Assembly: GCF_004117935.1 (NCBI RefSeq)
Contig: NZ_SDOY01000144.1
Coordinates: 1-64,000 of the forward strand
Length of the DNA stretch: 64,000 nucleotides
Direction: 5' to 3'
From: Streptomyces roseicoloratus
GTDB taxonomy: Bacteria; Actinomycetota; Actinomycetes; Streptomycetales; Streptomycetaceae
In this document: positions 17,028-26,507 of the stretch, piece by piece
Numbering within the stretch: the stretch's first letter is position 1
How the letters are laid out: every line of letters starts with the position of its first letter
Notes under the pieces: model-generated
Seen by the model: only the letters and a program-made list of their open reading frames with translations
Told to the model about the DNA's origin: nothing
Databases searched by the model: none
Program-made: the position numbers and the translations under genes

Positions 17028-18669
17028 CAGACGGCTCGCTGTGCGGAGTGGGGGATTCGGCGCCCGATCGCCTCGTGCCGTTGAACGCCTCCCACATCAG
17101 GCCCGGCTGGCGGGCCGGGCGGGAGGTGCCGGCGGAGGGGGACGCGGGCTCGGGGCCCGTACGGACGATCGGCGGCGGGACGGGTGACTCCCGGCGCCGG
17201 CGGGGAAGCCCGTTGACGGTCTTCTCGGCCGCGACGAACGGCGACGTGCCTTCGGTCAGCGTCTCGGCCACGGGCTCGGCCACGGGCGGCGCCACGGAAG
17301 GCGTCACGGGCGGGACGGCGGAGGGCGTCACGGGCGGCGCCACGGAGGGCGTCACGGGCGGGGGTACGGAAGAGGGCATGGGAGGGGTCACGGGCGGGGC
17401 GGCGTGACGGGCCGTGCGCCGGCCGACGGGCGGCGTGAGGGGACGGTTCGGGCCGCCCAGGCGCTTGCGGACGGGCTCCGGGATCTTCACGACGGGCCCC
17501 TCCATCGTGGTGATCAGGCGCCGCGGCACCAGGACGACGGCGCGCACGCCTCCGTACGCGGAGGTGCGGAGGTCGACGTCGCAGCCGTGCTCACGGGCCA
17601 GCCGGGCCACGACCGGCAGGCCCAGCTGGGTCACCTCGCCGAGACCGGCCAGGAACAGGCCGCTCTGCGACTGGGTCATGACGCGGGCGATGCGCTGCCG
17701 GACCTCCTCGGTGAGTCCGACGCCGCGGTCCTCGATCTCGATCGCGATGCCGGAGGGCACCTCGCTCGCGCTCACCTCCACGGGAGTGTGCGGGGGCGAG
17801 AACGACGTGGCGTTGTCGAGGAGTTCGGCGAGCAGGTGCATCAGCGGCTCGGCGCCGGGACCGATCACCGCGACCTGGGTGACCGACTGCAGCTTGACCC
17901 GCGGGAAGTCCACGATGCGCGACATGGCGCCGCGCAGCACGTCGTACAGCGGGATGGCCTTGGACCACTGCCGTCCCGGCCTGGCGTCACCCATGACGGC
18001 GATGCTGGCCGCGAGACGGCCGATGAGCGCGTTGCGGTGGTCGACCTTCTGCAGGTCGCGGGAGAGCGCGAGGTCGTTGCCGTGCACGATCTGCATCGTG
18101 TGTAGGTCCTTGCCGAGCTGGTGCACGATGGCCTGGACCCGGCGCGCCACGGCCACGAGCGCCCGCTTGGAGGAGTCCCGGGTGCTCTCCTCGGCCTCGA
18201 CGGCCTCGAGGAGCGTGCGCAGGGCTCCGCGGAGCGCCTTGGCGAACTCGTCGTCGAGGTGCTCGCCGAAGGAGACCGAGTAGAGGATGTCCGAGGTGGC
18301 GTCACCCCTGCGCAGCCGTGCGACGGCCGCGGGAAGGAGCTTCTCGGCCATCCACGTGGTGGCGGTGCGCTGGTCGGCGAGCCGCCCGAGCAGCGCGGCC
18401 TCGCGCTGGGCCGCCGCCTCGCGGGCCTCGGCCGACGCCCGCGCGTGCCGGGACGCCTCCGCCGTGCGGCACAGGCGGACGGTCACCATCGAGCTGACGA
18501 CGGTGAGGATCACCGCGACGAGACCGCACCAGGCGATCGTCGGCCGTATCCGCGCAGGGGAGAGGGCCAGCCCTATGACGAGGACGCCGGCCAGGATCCC
18601 CGGCGGCACGAGCCAGACCGGAGCCGTCGCACGGGGCCGGGCTCTGGAAGTTGAACCTGCGCGAACCAT
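17014..18669 (-). CDS. cvnA: Conservon sensor-kinase-like protein CvnA (conservon 2)
   Basis: Membrane sensor-kinase-like protein of about 551 residues. Two N-terminal transmembrane helices (VWLVPPGILAGVLVIGLAL, TIAWCGLVAVILTVVSSMVTV) precede a coiled region (AEASRHARASAEAREAAAQREAALLGRLADQR). The HATPase domain has MHLLAELLDNATSFSPP and IEDRGVGLTEEV. The tail is Pro/Val/Thr-rich with repeated VTPSVAPPVTPS units. The ATG at 18669 is chosen by its AGGGA site and because hydrophobic anchoring starts soon after. Order cvnA-B-C-D-P450 resembles the rar-type conservon that affects aerial growth. Confidence 0.88.
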   Translation of the reverse strand: MVRAGSTSRARPRATAPVWLVPPGILAGVLVIGLALSPARIRPTIAWCGLVAVILTVVSSMVTVRLCRTAEASRHARASAEAREAAAQREAALLGRLADQRTATTWMAEKLLPAAVARLRRGDATSDILYSVSFGEHLDDEFAKALRGALRTLLEAVEAEESTRDSSKRALVAVARRVQAIVHQLGKDLHTMQIVHGNDLALSRDLQKVDHRNALIGRLAASIAVMGDARPGRQWSKAIPLYDVLRGAMSRIVDFPRVKLQSVTQVAVIGPGAEPLMHLLAELLDNATSFSPPHTPVEVSASEVPSGIAIEIEDRGVGLTEEVRQRIARVMTQSQSGLFLAGLGEVTQLGLPVVARLAREHGCDVDLRTSAYGGVRAVVLVPRRLITTMEGPVVKIPEPVRKRLGGPNRPLTPPVGRRTARHAAPPVTPPMPSSVPPPVTPSVAPPVTPSAVPPVTPSVAPPVAEPVAETLTEGTSPFVAAEKTVNGLPRRRRESPVPPPIVRTGPEPASPSAGTSRPARQPGLMWEAFNGTRRSGAESPTPHSEPSDEVD

Positions 18670-18707
18670 CAAGGGCGTCCCTAAACAGTCGGGAGAACGA
18701 GCGGACC

Positions 18708-18727
18708 GAAGTGATGCGAAGTGATGC
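18708..18727 (-). promoter_or_regulatory. Exact 10-bp direct repeat upstream of conservon 2
   Basis: GAAGTGATGC occurs twice without a gap (18708-18717 and 18718-18727), 39-58 bp upstream of the cvnA start. A one-helical-turn period fits side-by-side binding of a winged-helix regulator, although chance duplication cannot be excluded. Confidence 0.35.
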
Positions 18728-18934
18728 GACGCGCCGTCAGGAAAGAACGGCGAATATCGCCCGGCCGCGCACACGTGCTCGAATGGCAGCGTCCGTCACT
18801 CGCCGTGAGCGCGCCGCAACACATGTGGGGAGCATAGTCAGTTCGGGTTTGGCGTGTGACCTCGATGAAGGGAAGGCTCCCATCGGTCAAACGGCCGAGA
18901 AAAGCGTTCGAAATACGCTCGGAAAATGACATCA

Positions 18935-18953
18935 AGCGATCGAATTGATCGCT
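18935..18953. promoter_or_regulatory. 19-bp palindrome in the cvnA-pyc spacer
   Basis: AGCGATC-GAATT-GATCGCT is a perfect seven-base inverted repeat with a five-base AT-rich centre, in a 397-bp region (18670-19066) that otherwise has no gene. It lies about 265 bp upstream of cvnA and 115 bp beyond the pyc stop, so its target is unclear. Confidence 0.35.
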
Positions 18954-18989
18954 GTTTATCGACACGAGCGAACCGGCGGGAACGACAGT

Positions 18990-19024
18990 GCGGCCGGGAC
19001 ACCCGACATCGGTGTCCCGGCCGC
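18990..19024 (-). terminator. pyc terminator
   Basis: A perfect 14-base stem, GCGGCCGGGACACC (18990-19003) with GGTGTCCCGGCCGC (19011-19024), and a seven-base loop, located 43 bp downstream of the pyc stop on the minus strand. Confidence 0.75.
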
Positions 19025-19066
19025 CGTCTTCCCGCGCGTTGCCCGCGGGTCCTCGCCCGTCAGGCG

Positions 19067-22000
19067 TCAGCGGATCTCGACCAGGAGGTCGCCGCCCTCC
19101 ACCTGCTGGATCCGGGTGATGGCCAGGCGGGAGACCCGGCCGGCCCGGGGCGCGGTGATGGCCGCCTCCATCTTCATCGCCTCGATCGTGGCCACCGTCG
19201 CACCGGCCTCGACCTCGTCGCCCTCGGCGACGGCGAGCGTGACCACGCCGGCGAACGGCGCCGCCACGTGACCGGGGTCGGACCGGTCGGCCTTCTCGGT
19301 CACCGGCAGGTCGGCGGCCGCCGCCTTGTCCCGCACCTGGATCGGGCGGAGCTGGCCGTTCAGGGTGGACAGCACCGTCCGCATGCCCCGCTCGTCGGCC
19401 TCGCCGATCGCCTCAAGCTCGATCAGCAGCCGCACACCGGGCCCGAAGTCGACGGTGTACTCCTTCCCCGGCTGCAGCCCGTAGAAGAAGTCCTTGCTGT
19501 CGAGCACGCTGGTGTCGCCGAACGCCTGGCGGTGCGCCTCGTACGCCTGCGTCGGCCCCGGGAACAGCAGCCGGTTCAGCGTCGCCCGGCGGTCCTTGTC
19601 CAGGCCGTCCCGGTCCTCCGCGGTCAGCTCCCGCATCGGCTTCGGCCCGGGCCTGCCCTCCAGCGCCCTGCTGCGGAACGGCTCCGGCCAGCCGCCCGGC
19701 GGAGTGCCCAGCTCGCCGTGCAGGAAGCCGACGACCGAGTCCGGGATGTCGAAGCGGTTCGGTGCCGCCTCGAAGTCCTCGGGCGCCACCTGCGCGCCCA
19801 CCAGGTGCAGCGCGAGGTCGCCCACCACCTTCGACGACGGCGTGACCTTCACCAGCCGGCCCAGCATCCGGTCCGCGGCGGCGTACATCCCCTCCACCTC
19901 CTCGAAGCGGTCGCCGAGGCCGAGTGCGACGGCCTGCGTGCGCAGGTTGGAGAGCTGACCGCCGGGGATCTCGTGGTGGTAGACGCGGCCCGTCGGCGCG
20001 TCCAGTCCCGCCTCGAAGGGCGCGTAGACCCGGCGGACGCCCTCCCAGTACGGCTCCAGGTCGCCGACCGCCTGCAGGTCGAGGCCGGTGGGACGGTCGG
20101 AGTGGTCGGTCGCGGCGACGATCGCCGACAGCGAGGGCTGCGACGTCGTGCCCGCCATGGACGCCACCGCGCCGTCCACCGCGTCCGCCCCGGCCTGGAT
20201 CGCCGCGAGGTACGTGGCGAGCTGGCCGCCGGCGGTGTCGTGGGTGTGCAGGTGCACCGGCAGGTCGAACTCCCTGCGCAGCGCGGAGACGAGCCGGGCC
20301 GCGGCGGGCGCCCGCAGCAGACCGGCCATGTCCTTGACCGCGAGTACGTGGGCTCCCGCGGCGACGATCTTCTCGGCGAGCCGCAGGTAGTAGTCCAGCG
20401 TGTACAGCTTCTCCGCCGGGTCGGACAGGTCCGACGTGTAGCACAGCGCCACCTCGGCGACCGCCGTCCCGGTCTCCCGTACGGCGTCGATCGCGGGCCG
20501 CATCTGCTCCACGTCGTTGAGCGCGTCGAAGATCCGGAAGATGTCGATGCCGGTGGCGGCCGCCTCCTGGACGAACGCGTCGGTCACCTCGGTCGGGTAC
20601 GGCGTGTAGCCCACGGTGTTGCGGCCCCGCAGCAGCATCTGCAGACAGATGTTCGGCACGGCCTCCCGCAGCGCGGCCAGCCGCTCCCACGGGTCCTCCG
20701 CGAGGAAGCGCAGGGCCACGTCGTAGGTGGCGCCGCCCCAGCACTCCAGCGACAGCAGCTGCGGCAGGGTGTGCGCCACCGTCGGCGCCACGGCCAGCAG
20801 GTCCTTGGTGCGGACCCGGGTGGCGAGCAGCGACTGGTGGGCGTCGCGGAAGGTGGTGTCGGTGACGCCGATGGTCGGCGACTCGCGCAGGCTCCGCGCG
20901 AAGCCCTCGGGGCCGAGCGCCGTGAGCCGCTGCCGGGAACCGGCGGGCGGCTCGCCGGCGGGCAGCGCCGGCAGCTTGGTGACCGGGGAGATCAGCTCGG
21001 GCCGCGGGCCGTGCGGCTTGTTCACCGTGACGTCGGCGAGGTACGTGAGCAGCTTCGTGCCGCGGTCCGCCGAGTGACGTGCCGTCAGCAGGTGCGGCCG
21101 CTGCTCGATGAAGGCCGTCGTGACCTGACCGGCCTGGAAGTCCGGGTCGTCGAGCACGGCCTGCAGGAACGGGATGTTGGTGGACACGCCCCGGATGCGG
21201 AACTCGGCCACCGCACGCCGGGCACGGCCGACGGCCGCCCGGAAGTCCCGGCCCCGGCAGGTCAGTTTGACCAGCATCGAGTCGAAGTGGGCGCTGACCT
21301 CCGTGCCGGCGTGGGTGGTTCCGCCGTCCAGCCGGATGCCCGAGCCGCCCGGGGAACGGTAGGCGCTGATCATGCCGGTGTCCGGGCGGAAGCCGTTGGC
21401 CGGGTCCTCGGTGGTGATCCGGCACTGCAGCGCGGCACCCCGCAACACCACGGACTCCTGCGACAGGCCGAGGTCGGCCAGCGTCTCGCCGGCGGCGATG
21501 CGCAGCTGCGACTGCACCAGGTCGATGTCGGTGACCTCCTCGGTCACCGTGTGTTCGACCTGGATGCGCGGGTTCATCTCGATGAAGACGTGGTTGCCGT
21601 CGCGGTCGAGGAGGAACTCCACGGTGCCCGCGTTGCGGTAGCCGATCTCGCGGGCGAACCGCACGGCGTCGTCGCAGATGCGCCGCCGCAGCTCCGGGTC
21701 GAGGTTCGGGGCCGGCGCCAGCTCGATCACCTTCTGGTGGCGGCGCTGCACCGAGCAGTCCCGCTCGAACAGGTGGATGACGTTCCCCTCGCCGTCGGCG
21801 AGGATCTGCACCTCGATGTGCCGGGGGTCGACGACGGCCTTCTCCAGGAAGACGGTGGCGTCGCCGAACGCGGACTCGGCCTCGCGCGCCGCCGCCTCGA
21901 TGGCCTCCCGCAGGGCCGCCGGCTCCTCCACCCGCCGCATGCCGCGCCCGCCGCCGCCGGCGACGGCCTTGACGAACACCGGGAAGCCGATCCCCTCGGC

Positions 22001-22441
22001 GGCCGCGACCAGTTCGTCCACGTCCGTGGAAGGCGCCGACGAACCGAGTACGGGCACGCCGGCCGCACGGGCGGCGGCCACCGCCCGCGCCTTGTTGCCG
22101 GTCAGCTCCAGGGTCTGCACGGAGGGGCCCACGAACGTGATGCCCACCTCCTCGCACGCCCGCGCCAGCTCAGGGTTCTCGGACAGGAAGCCGTACCCCG
22201 GGTAGACCGCGTCCGCGCCCGCCAGCCGGGCCGCCCGCACGATCTCCTCCACCGACAGGTAGGCCCGCACCGGGTGCCCGGGCTCGCCGATCTCGTACGC
22301 CTCGTCCGCCTTCAGCCGGTGCAGCGAGTTGCGGTCCTCGTGCGGGAAGACGGCGACCGTGCGCGCGCCCAGTTCGTAGCCGGCGCGGAACGCGCGAATC
22401 GCGATCTCGCCTCGGTTGGCCACCAACACCTTGCGGAACAT
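19067..22441 (-). CDS. pyc: Pyruvate carboxylase
   Basis: Biotin enzyme of about 1124 residues that makes oxaloacetate from pyruvate, bicarbonate and ATP. Order: biotin carboxylase (MFRKVLVANRGEIAIRAFRA; ATP-grasp GGGGRGMRRV; FIEMNPRIQVEHTVTEEVT), carboxyltransferase (TDTTFRDAHQSLLATRVRT, VKDMAGLL, HTHDTAGGQ) and C-terminal biotinyl domain with EAMKMEA (Lys biotinylated). Length and order match single-chain pyruvate carboxylase. The ATG at 22441 has GAAGGGA upstream. It is followed by a strong terminator and appears monocistronic. Confidence 0.97.
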   Translation of the reverse strand: MFRKVLVANRGEIAIRAFRAGYELGARTVAVFPHEDRNSLHRLKADEAYEIGEPGHPVRAYLSVEEIVRAARLAGADAVYPGYGFLSENPELARACEEVGITFVGPSVQTLELTGNKARAVAAARAAGVPVLGSSAPSTDVDELVAAAEGIGFPVFVKAVAGGGGRGMRRVEEPAALREAIEAAAREAESAFGDATVFLEKAVVDPRHIEVQILADGEGNVIHLFERDCSVQRRHQKVIELAPAPNLDPELRRRICDDAVRFAREIGYRNAGTVEFLLDRDGNHVFIEMNPRIQVEHTVTEEVTDIDLVQSQLRIAAGETLADLGLSQESVVLRGAALQCRITTEDPANGFRPDTGMISAYRSPGGSGIRLDGGTTHAGTEVSAHFDSMLVKLTCRGRDFRAAVGRARRAVAEFRIRGVSTNIPFLQAVLDDPDFQAGQVTTAFIEQRPHLLTARHSADRGTKLLTYLADVTVNKPHGPRPELISPVTKLPALPAGEPPAGSRQRLTALGPEGFARSLRESPTIGVTDTTFRDAHQSLLATRVRTKDLLAVAPTVAHTLPQLLSLECWGGATYDVALRFLAEDPWERLAALREAVPNICLQMLLRGRNTVGYTPYPTEVTDAFVQEAAATGIDIFRIFDALNDVEQMRPAIDAVRETGTAVAEVALCYTSDLSDPAEKLYTLDYYLRLAEKIVAAGAHVLAVKDMAGLLRAPAAARLVSALRREFDLPVHLHTHDTAGGQLATYLAAIQAGADAVDGAVASMAGTTSQPSLSAIVAATDHSDRPTGLDLQAVGDLEPYWEGVRRVYAPFEAGLDAPTGRVYHHEIPGGQLSNLRTQAVALGLGDRFEEVEGMYAAADRMLGRLVKVTPSSKVVGDLALHLVGAQVAPEDFEAAPNRFDIPDSVVGFLHGELGTPPGGWPEPFRSRALEGRPGPKPMRELTAEDRDGLDKDRRATLNRLLFPGPTQAYEAHRQAFGDTSVLDSKDFFYGLQPGKEYTVDFGPGVRLLIELEAIGEADERGMRTVLSTLNGQLRPIQVRDKAAAADLPVTEKADRSDPGHVAAPFAGVVTLAVAEGDEVEAGATVATIEAMKMEAAITAPRAGRVSRLAITRIQQVEGGDLLVEIR

Positions 22442-22570
22442 CTCTGATCCCTTCGCCCGGGGTTTCGGCAACGCTAAGGGCTGGCCGGTGACGCGCAGAA
22501 GGGACCCGGGCAGTGACATGGATCATCGCGCCCGGGTGGCCGAGCGCGGCACCCGGTGGGAGCGGGCGCG

Positions 22571-22680
22571 CGAGCGGACGCCCAGGGGTACGGGCGGGCG
22601 TCGGCGGACGCCGACGGGTACGAGCGGACGCCGGCGGGTGCGAGGGGGCGCCGGCGGGTGCGAGCGGGTGCCGGCGGGCG
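22571..22680. repeat. Five copies of a 20-bp tandem repeat between pyc and acylase
   Basis: Unit resembling CGAGCGGACGCCGGCGGGTG at 22571-22590, 22601-22620, 22621-22640, 22641-22660 and 22661-22680, with a 10-bp half unit at 22591-22600. It occupies most of the 315-bp divergent spacer, about 80 bp upstream of the acylase start. The repeats are seen; a regulatory role is only a possibility. Confidence 0.75.
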
Positions 22681-22756
22681 TCATCGGGATTTCATCGTCC
22701 TTCCTTACCGTGTCCGCGTTCGGACCAAGCCTGCAGGACTGGGGAAGGACGGCTCG

Positions 22757-25267
22757 ATGGCGCGGAGGAGACGCGGAACGGGACTGCTGACGGCGGTCGT
22801 GACCGCGGTGGCGGTCACGGTGACAGGTACGACGGCGGCCACCGGCCCGCCCGCCGCCGCACCGGGCCCGGACAAGCCCACGATCCGGTACACCGAGTAC
22901 GGGATCCCGCACGTCATCGCCTCGACGTGGGAGGGCATGGGCACGGGCTACGGCTACGCCGCCGCCAGGGACAACATCTGCACGCTGGCCGACACGTACC
23001 TGATGGTCAACGCCCAGCGCTCCCGCCATCTGGGACCCGACGGCAAGGCCAGTCCCGGCAAGAACCAGAACACCACCACCAACCTCAACAGCGACCTCTA
23101 CTTCCAGCGGATCAAGGACGACGGCGTGGTGGAGCGGCTCCTCGCCCGGCCCGCGCCCGACGGACCGGAGCCGGAGGTCAAGGAGGCGATCCGCGGCTAC
23201 GTCCAGGGATACAACAGGTACCTGGCCGAGACGGGCGTCGACGGCATCACCGACCCGGCCTGCCGCGGCGCCGCCTGGGTACGGCCGATCACCGAGACGG
23301 ACGTCTACCGGCACGCCCACGCCGAGATCATCATGGGCAGCGCCGACGCACTGCTCGACGGCCTGGTGAACGCGGCACCGCCGGGCGCCACGGCGTCCGG
23401 GCCCTCCGCGGGGTCTCCTGCCCCCGCCGCCCCGGACCGGGATGCCGCCTCCGCCGACCGGCGGCGACAGCCCTCACCCGCGCAGACCGCCCGCCGGATC
23501 CGCGATGCGATGGCGGCGAGCAGCCGACAGGGCATGGGCAGCAACGCGCTGGCGGTCGGCTCCCAGGGAGTGGCCGGCGGCACGAGCATGATGCTGGCCA
23601 ACCCGCACTTCCCGTGGCAGGGCAAGAACCGCATGTGGCAGAGCCACCTGACGATCCCCGGAGAGTTCGACGTCTCCGGCGCCAGCCTGCTCGGATTCCC
23701 GGTGGTCAACATCGGCCACAACGCCGACGTCGCCTGGAGCCACACGGTCGCCACCGTGGCACCGTTCGGCCTGTTCGACGTCCAGGTGGACCCGCTGAAC
23801 CCGACCGTGTACCTCGTCGACGGCCAGTGGGAGCGGATGACCTCACAGCAGGTCTCCGTCGACGTACGGAACGCCGACGGCTCCCTCGGCAGGGTCACGA
23901 GGACCCTGTGGTCCACCCGCTACGGCCCCGTCACCACGTCGATCCAGGGCGTCCCGCTGCCCTGGGTGGTGAGCGCGCACGCGGTGCGCGACGTCAACAT
24001 GAACAACCTGCGGGCCCTCAACACCTGGTTCCACCTCGACCGGGCCAAGGACGTCCACGACGTCGTGAACACGCTGGAGACCACCCAGGGCGTCCCCTTC
24101 TTCAACACCGTCGCCTCCGACCGCAAGGGCAACGTCCTGTACGCGGACATCCAGGCCACCCCGAACATCACCGACGAGCACGCCCGCGCCTGCCTCACGG
24201 AGACCGGCAAGCTGCTGTTCGACCAGCCCCTGCGACTGCCGAACGTCCCGCCCATCTCCGTCTTCGACGGCAAGCGCAGCGCCTGCGACTGGCCCGACGA
24301 CCCCGACGCCGTCGCGCCCGGCCTCCTCGACCCGCACCTGCAGCCGCGGCTGATCCGCGCCGACTTCGTCGGCAACGCCAACGACAGCCCCTGGCTGGCC
24401 AACCCCGAGCAGCCGCTGTCCTACCCCAGGGTGATGGGCGACTCCGCCGCGCCCCGGTCGCTGCGCACCCAGGAACTGATCGTGACCGCGGAGAACCGGA
24501 TCAACGGAACCGACGGACTGCCGGGCCGCGGCTTCACGCCCGAGAACATGGGGCAGTTGCTGTACGCCGACAACAGCAGGGCCGCCGACCTCGCGCTCGA
24601 CGCGACGGTGACCGCCTGCCGGAACGTCCCCTTCGGACTCGTGCTGGTGGACGGCAACCTGGTCAACGTGAGCGAGGCCTGCCCCGTCCTGGCGGCCTGG
24701 AAGAGCCACGACTACACGGCGGACAGCCGCGGATCCCTGCTGTTCGCGAACTACTGGTCCGCCCTGTCCGGCGGCCAGGGTGTCGAGAAGCTGCCCTGGA
24801 AGGTGCCCTTCGACCCCAAGGACCCGGTGCACACGCCCAACTCGCTGGACTCCGGGAGCTCCGCCGTCCGGGACGCGCTCGCCCGGGCGGTCCTCGCCCT
24901 GCGGAACGCGGGAGTCCCGCTGAACGCACCGCTGTCGGACACCGTCAAGGTCACGCGCAACGGCGAGCAGATCCCGGTCCACGGAATGATCAGCGAACTC
25001 GGCGTCCTGAACGTCATCACCCCCGGCCAGGTCGACGGAAGGCCGGACGTCGTCTTCGGCACCAGCTTCGTCCAGCTCGTGCGCTTCACCGCCGACGGCC
25101 CGCCCGAGGCACGGTCCGTCCTGGCCTACTCGCAGTCCGCGAACCCGAACTCCCCGCACCACGCGGACCAGACGCGGCTGTTCTCGGCCGGCGGCTGGGT
25201 CACCGAGCGGTTCACCGAGGAACAGATCGCGGCCTCACCCGTACTGCGGACCGTCGTCCTGGACTGA
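22757..25267 (+). CDS. Secreted penicillin-acylase-family Ntn hydrolase
   Basis: Precursor of about 836 residues of the penicillin amidase family (S45), closest in layout to actinobacterial lipopeptide or acyl-homoserine-lactone acylases. A signal peptide (MARRRRGTGLLTAVVTAVAVTVTGTTAATG) starts it. The alpha chain holds YTEYGIPHVIASTWEGMGTGYGYAAARDN. A low-complexity linker leads to RQGMGSNALAVG, where cleavage before Ser would expose the nucleophile of the beta chain. HNADVAWSHTV and the NSPWLANPEQPLSYP region follow. GGAAGGA precedes the ATG. Natural substrate (side chain, lipopeptide or signal) is not shown. Confidence 0.92.
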   Translation: MARRRRGTGLLTAVVTAVAVTVTGTTAATGPPAAAPGPDKPTIRYTEYGIPHVIASTWEGMGTGYGYAAARDNICTLADTYLMVNAQRSRHLGPDGKASPGKNQNTTTNLNSDLYFQRIKDDGVVERLLARPAPDGPEPEVKEAIRGYVQGYNRYLAETGVDGITDPACRGAAWVRPITETDVYRHAHAEIIMGSADALLDGLVNAAPPGATASGPSAGSPAPAAPDRDAASADRRRQPSPAQTARRIRDAMAASSRQGMGSNALAVGSQGVAGGTSMMLANPHFPWQGKNRMWQSHLTIPGEFDVSGASLLGFPVVNIGHNADVAWSHTVATVAPFGLFDVQVDPLNPTVYLVDGQWERMTSQQVSVDVRNADGSLGRVTRTLWSTRYGPVTTSIQGVPLPWVVSAHAVRDVNMNNLRALNTWFHLDRAKDVHDVVNTLETTQGVPFFNTVASDRKGNVLYADIQATPNITDEHARACLTETGKLLFDQPLRLPNVPPISVFDGKRSACDWPDDPDAVAPGLLDPHLQPRLIRADFVGNANDSPWLANPEQPLSYPRVMGDSAAPRSLRTQELIVTAENRINGTDGLPGRGFTPENMGQLLYADNSRAADLALDATVTACRNVPFGLVLVDGNLVNVSEACPVLAAWKSHDYTADSRGSLLFANYWSALSGGQGVEKLPWKVPFDPKDPVHTPNSLDSGSSAVRDALARAVLALRNAGVPLNAPLSDTVKVTRNGEQIPVHGMISELGVLNVITPGQVDGRPDVVFGTSFVQLVRFTADGPPEARSVLAYSQSANPNSPHHADQTRLFSAGGWVTERFTEEQIAASPVLRTVVLD

Positions 25268-25349
25268 GCACCGCACGGACCCAACGAGCACCGTACGGAC
25301 CCACCGAGCACAGGAATCCCGCCGAGCACCCCACAGGGAGGGGACAACC

Positions 25350-26429
25350 GTGAGACGAACATCGCGCAGGTGGCGGCTGGTGGTGGCGTGGACGGTCGCG
25401 GCCATGGCCGCGGTCATGCCGACCGCCGGTCCGGCCCAGGCCGCCGACGGCGCCGCGCCGCCGCCGATGACGGACGGGTTCGGCCTGACCCAGGTCGAGC
25501 CGCCCGTCGGCGACCCCACGAACTTCCACCTCACCGTGACCACACCCGAGGTCAGCGGAGAACACCACATCAAGATCATCCTGCCGAAGGGGTACTACGA
25601 CGACCCCGACCGGCGCTACCCGGTGCTGTACTTCCTGCACGGTTCGCCCGACGACCCCGTCCAGCAGACCTATCCGGCGCTGTCGATGTCCGACCGGATG
25701 ATCACCGTGATCCCGGACGGCGGCGCCCGCGGCTGGTACGCGAACTGGCTGAACCAGAAGACCGTGCTCGGCGCGCAGAACTGGGAGAACTTCCACCTCG
25801 ACCAGGTCGTCCCGTTCATCGACGCCAACCTGCGGACCATCCCGTACAAGAAGGCCAGGGCCGTCGCCGGCGTCTCCATGGGCGGCTTCGGTGCCTTCCA
25901 CTACGCGCAGGTCCGCCCCGACCTGTTCGCCCAGACCGCGTCCCTCTCCGGCGACATCGACCTGTCGGCCAAGTCCATGGACCTCCGCTTCGCCGTCGTC
26001 GCCTCCCTCATCGACGCGACGGGCGCGATCTGTGCCTCGTCCTCCGGCTCCTGCGACCCCGCCGAGTCCCCGTACAAGCCCGGCGTCGACAGCGACGCCG
26101 CCTTCGGCTCGCCCTACCCGGTCTTCAACGCCGACTGGCGGTGGAACGAGGTCGACCCGGCCGGGCACATGGACCGGCTCAAGGACGTCGGCGTCTCGAT
26201 CTACGTGGGCAACGGCGGAGGCTCGCCGACCGAACCGGAGTTCTGGGTCGAAGGCGCGGCCAAGCACGCCAAGAACAGCATGGACGCCCTGGGCATGTCC
26301 TACTACTACGTGAACTACGGTGACGGCGCCGGCTGGGGCACCCGGTGCGACGGCGGCCACAACGCGGGCTGCTGGGAGCAGGACCTCCGGGACCTGATCC
26401 CGCGCCTGGAGAGGCTCCTCGCCTCCTGA
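25350..26429 (+). CDS. Secreted alpha/beta-hydrolase esterase (esterase D / antigen 85 type)
   Basis: About 359 residues. A signal peptide ends near GPAQAADG. The fold follows the putative-esterase (PF00756) pattern: HHIKIILPKGYYDDPDRRYPVLYFLHGS, then nucleophile elbow GVSMGGFGAFHYAQVRPDLF, with late GTRCDGGHNAGCWEQDL supplying the likely His. A GTG start with GGGAGGGG upstream lies 82 bp after the acylase gene, so the two secreted hydrolases probably form one unit. It may be an acyl transferase or esterase; substrate unknown. Confidence 0.88.
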   Translation: MRRTSRRWRLVVAWTVAAMAAVMPTAGPAQAADGAAPPPMTDGFGLTQVEPPVGDPTNFHLTVTTPEVSGEHHIKIILPKGYYDDPDRRYPVLYFLHGSPDDPVQQTYPALSMSDRMITVIPDGGARGWYANWLNQKTVLGAQNWENFHLDQVVPFIDANLRTIPYKKARAVAGVSMGGFGAFHYAQVRPDLFAQTASLSGDIDLSAKSMDLRFAVVASLIDATGAICASSSGSCDPAESPYKPGVDSDAAFGSPYPVFNADWRWNEVDPAGHMDRLKDVGVSIYVGNGGGSPTEPEFWVEGAAKHAKNSMDALGMSYYYVNYGDGAGWGTRCDGGHNAGCWEQDLRDLIPRLERLLAS

Positions 26430-26467
26430 CCCCGTCCGTCTGCCGCGCGGGGGAACGCGGAGGGAGG

Positions 26468-26507
26468 GGCCGGCGCGAACGGCGATCAGCACGCCGTCGC
26501 GCCGGCC
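26468..26507. terminator. Bidirectional terminator overlapping the SARP stop codon
   Basis: A 17-base arm at 26468-26484 pairs with 26492-26507 with a single bulge, around the loop ATCAGCA (26485-26491). The stop codon of the minus-strand SARP gene (26486-26488) lies in that loop. It serves the convergent esterase and SARP genes. Confidence 0.7.

Noticed and set aside
18926..22447. 1173-codon plus-strand open frame
   Set aside because: Antisense shadow of pyruvate carboxylase, whose domains and motifs are complete on the minus strand.
22571..22680. CRISPR array
   Set aside because: Units are contiguous 20-bp repeats without unique spacers and there are no cas genes in the window.
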